Assembly (NCBI GenBank): GCA_947579665.1 | Contig: OX388343.1 | Location: forward strand, 101,251,657-101,315,656 | Source: Sympetrum striolatum | Lineage: Eukaryota > Arthropoda > Insecta > Odonata > Libellulidae | Direction: 5' to 3' | DNA: 64,000 bases | Shown here: one piece after another, positions 62,559 through 64,000 of the stretch | Layout: each line of letters starts with the position of its first letter | Position numbering within the stretch: position 1 is the first letter of the stretch | The notes under the pieces: generated by a model | Told to the model about the DNA's origin: nothing | Databases searched by the model: none | The model's input: the letters and a program-made list of their open reading frames with translations, nothing else | Made by a program: the position numbers and the translations under genes

Positions 62559-63185
62559 GACCTGTAAGTCGATTTGGGAGGGTCGACTCCGGGGGATCGA
62601 TTCCGGGAGGTCGACTCCGGGAGGTCGACTCCGGGTGGTCGACTCCAGGAGGTCGACTCTGGGAGGTCGACTCCGGGAGGTCGACTCCGGGAGGTCGACT
62701 CCGGGAGGTCGACTCCGGGAGGTCCACTCCGGGTGGTCGACTCCGGGAGGTCGACTCCGGGAGGTCCACTCCGGGAGGTCGACTCCGGGAGGTCGACTCC
62801 GGGAGGTCGACTCCGGGAGGTCGACTCCGGGAGGTTGACTCCGGGAGGTCGACTCAGGGAGGTCGACTCCGGGAGGTCGACTCCGGGAGGTTGGCTCCGT
62901 GATTATGACTGTGGGATTTCGACTCTTTGAGGTCCACTTTGGGAGGTAGACTCCGGGATTTTGACTCCAGAAGGTCGACCCCGGAGACCCCCCCGACCAC
63001 CTGGAGGTCGAATACGGGAGGTCAACTCGGAGAGGTCGGCTCCGGGAGTTTTACTCCGGGAGGTTGGCTCCGAGATTTCGATTGTGGGATTTCGACTCTT
63101 AGAGGTCCACTCCGGAAGGTCGACTCCGGGAAGCGCGACCGGGAGGTCAACTCAGCGTTGTCGATTTGAATTTGATTGTGAGGAC
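62559..63185. repeat. B block of U20 (alpha)
   Basis: 627 bp, eight units (112 bp) longer than its partner U9, which was contracted. It keeps the GGGGGATCGATTCCGGG lead-in seen in U5, U7, U16 and U18. Confidence 0.92.
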
Positions 63186-64000
63186 ACTTCGGTGAAATAA
63201 TTTATTTTCGATGCTTTTTTTCATACATTTGCAAAGTCACGAAAAGTAAGGCAAAAGAGACGAAAATAATTGAAATTTCGGTAAAATTATCCAATTTCGA
63301 TGATTTTTTTTAATCATATCTTGGCAAAATTACGAAAACTAAGGCAAAATAGAGGGAAAAGATTGAAATTTCAGTAAAATTCTTCGTTTTCGATGCTTTT
63401 TTCGATCAGATCATGAAAAAATCACTAAAAATTAAGACAAAATAGACGAAAAAAGATTGAAATATCTATAAAAATATCCGTTTTCAATGCTATTTGCGAT
63501 CATATCTTGGCAAAATCTTGAAAACTATGGCATATTAGAGGAAAAATTATGTAATTTCAATGAAATTTTCTTTTATTGATGCTTTTTCCGATTATATCTA
63601 CGCAAAATCACGAAAACTAAGAAAAAATAGAGGAGAAAGATTAAAAATTCGCTGAAATAATCCGTTTTCGATACTACTTTCGATCATATCTTGGCAAAAT
63701 CACCAAAAAATTAAGGCCAAATTGAGGATAAAAGTTTATATTTTTGTATAAATATCCGTTTACGATGCTATTTTCGATCATATCTTGGAAAAATTTCGAA
63801 AACTAAGGCAAAATATAGGAAAAGGAATGAAATTTCAGTGAAATCATCCGTTTCCGATCCTTTTTACGATCATATCTTGGAAAAATCACGAAAAGTTAGG
63901 CAAAATGAACGAAAAAAGACTGAAATTTCGGTGAAATTATTCGTTTTTGATGTTTTTCTTGATCATATCTTGGAAAAATCAAGAAAATTAACGAAAAATA
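63186..64000. repeat. C block of U20 (cut by window end)
   Basis: 815 bp of about 92-bp monomers, matching 28956-29770 (both have GATGATTTTTTTTAATC and GAGGATAAAAG variants). No gene is seen. Confidence 0.92.

Larger units (their letters stand above)
47420..64000. repeat. Segmental duplication, right copy
   Basis: Contains U16-U20, matching U5-U9 one for one, including the hybrid junction. The final bases ACGAAAAATA correspond to 29761-29770, just before the place of the 71-bp insertion, so whether this copy carries the insertion cannot be seen. Confidence 0.92.

Noticed and set aside
1..64000. Ribosomal DNA intergenic spacer
   Set aside because: Plant spacers can hold mixed tandem repeats, but no rRNA gene end or recognisable Pol I promoter appears in 64 kb, and the array continues far beyond a spacer's usual size.
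1..64000. Transposable elements (long terminal repeats, terminal inverted repeats, reverse transcriptase)
   Set aside because: No such structure or protein is seen. The inverted repeat at 7957-8470 consists of local B sequence, and the 71-bp insertion lacks clear target duplications.

Overview
The window is 64 kb of tandemly repeated, apparently non-coding satellite DNA from a eukaryotic nuclear genome. I see no credible protein gene, rRNA, tRNA, transposon or CRISPR array. Nested tandem repeats on this scale fit centromeric, pericentromeric, subtelomeric or other heterochromatin. A plant is my best guess (repeat style; a 92-bp monomer of which two copies make 184 bp), but nothing in the sequence proves the lineage.

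The whole window is built from three modules in one fixed order and orientation. Module A is a G+C-rich array of 14-bp units (type GAGGTCGATGACCC and variants). Module B is a G+C-rich array of a related 14-bp unit (GGTCGACTCCGGGA). Module C is an A+T-rich array of about 92-bp monomers. A conserved 57-bp junction, J, with a TATA-like core links each C block to the next A block. By my block coordinates C fills about 59% of the window, A about 21%, B about 19% and J about 2%. I number the units U0 (partial) to U20 (partial). J starts at 1721, 3745, 6826, 11266, 13800, 17255, 19975, 23417, 27766, 31195, 34006, 37489, 40301, 42634, 45779, 48001, 51457, 54191, 57619 and 61884.

Layout: 1-3744 holds two similar ~2.0-kb units. 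3745-13799 holds three irregular long units, one with a 210-bp-arm inverted repeat and one with a 464-bp tandem duplication. 13800-40300 holds four successive ~6.2-7.8-kb dimers of two unit types, alpha (long C block) and beta (shorter C block). 40301-48000 holds three more divergent gamma units. From about 47,420 to the end the alpha/beta dimers return as a 16.6-kb near-copy of about 13,220-29,770 (offset about 34.2 kb).

The modules change in different ways. A and B blocks differ in length almost only by multiples of 14 bp. C blocks keep a constant length apart from gains or losses of whole 92-bp monomers, one 71-bp insertion and rare single-base indels. Hybrid junctions, where C runs straight into B, show that deletions between modules preceded the largest duplication. 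The open frames across A and B are a by-product of a 14-bp unit without stop codons and should not be annotated as genes.
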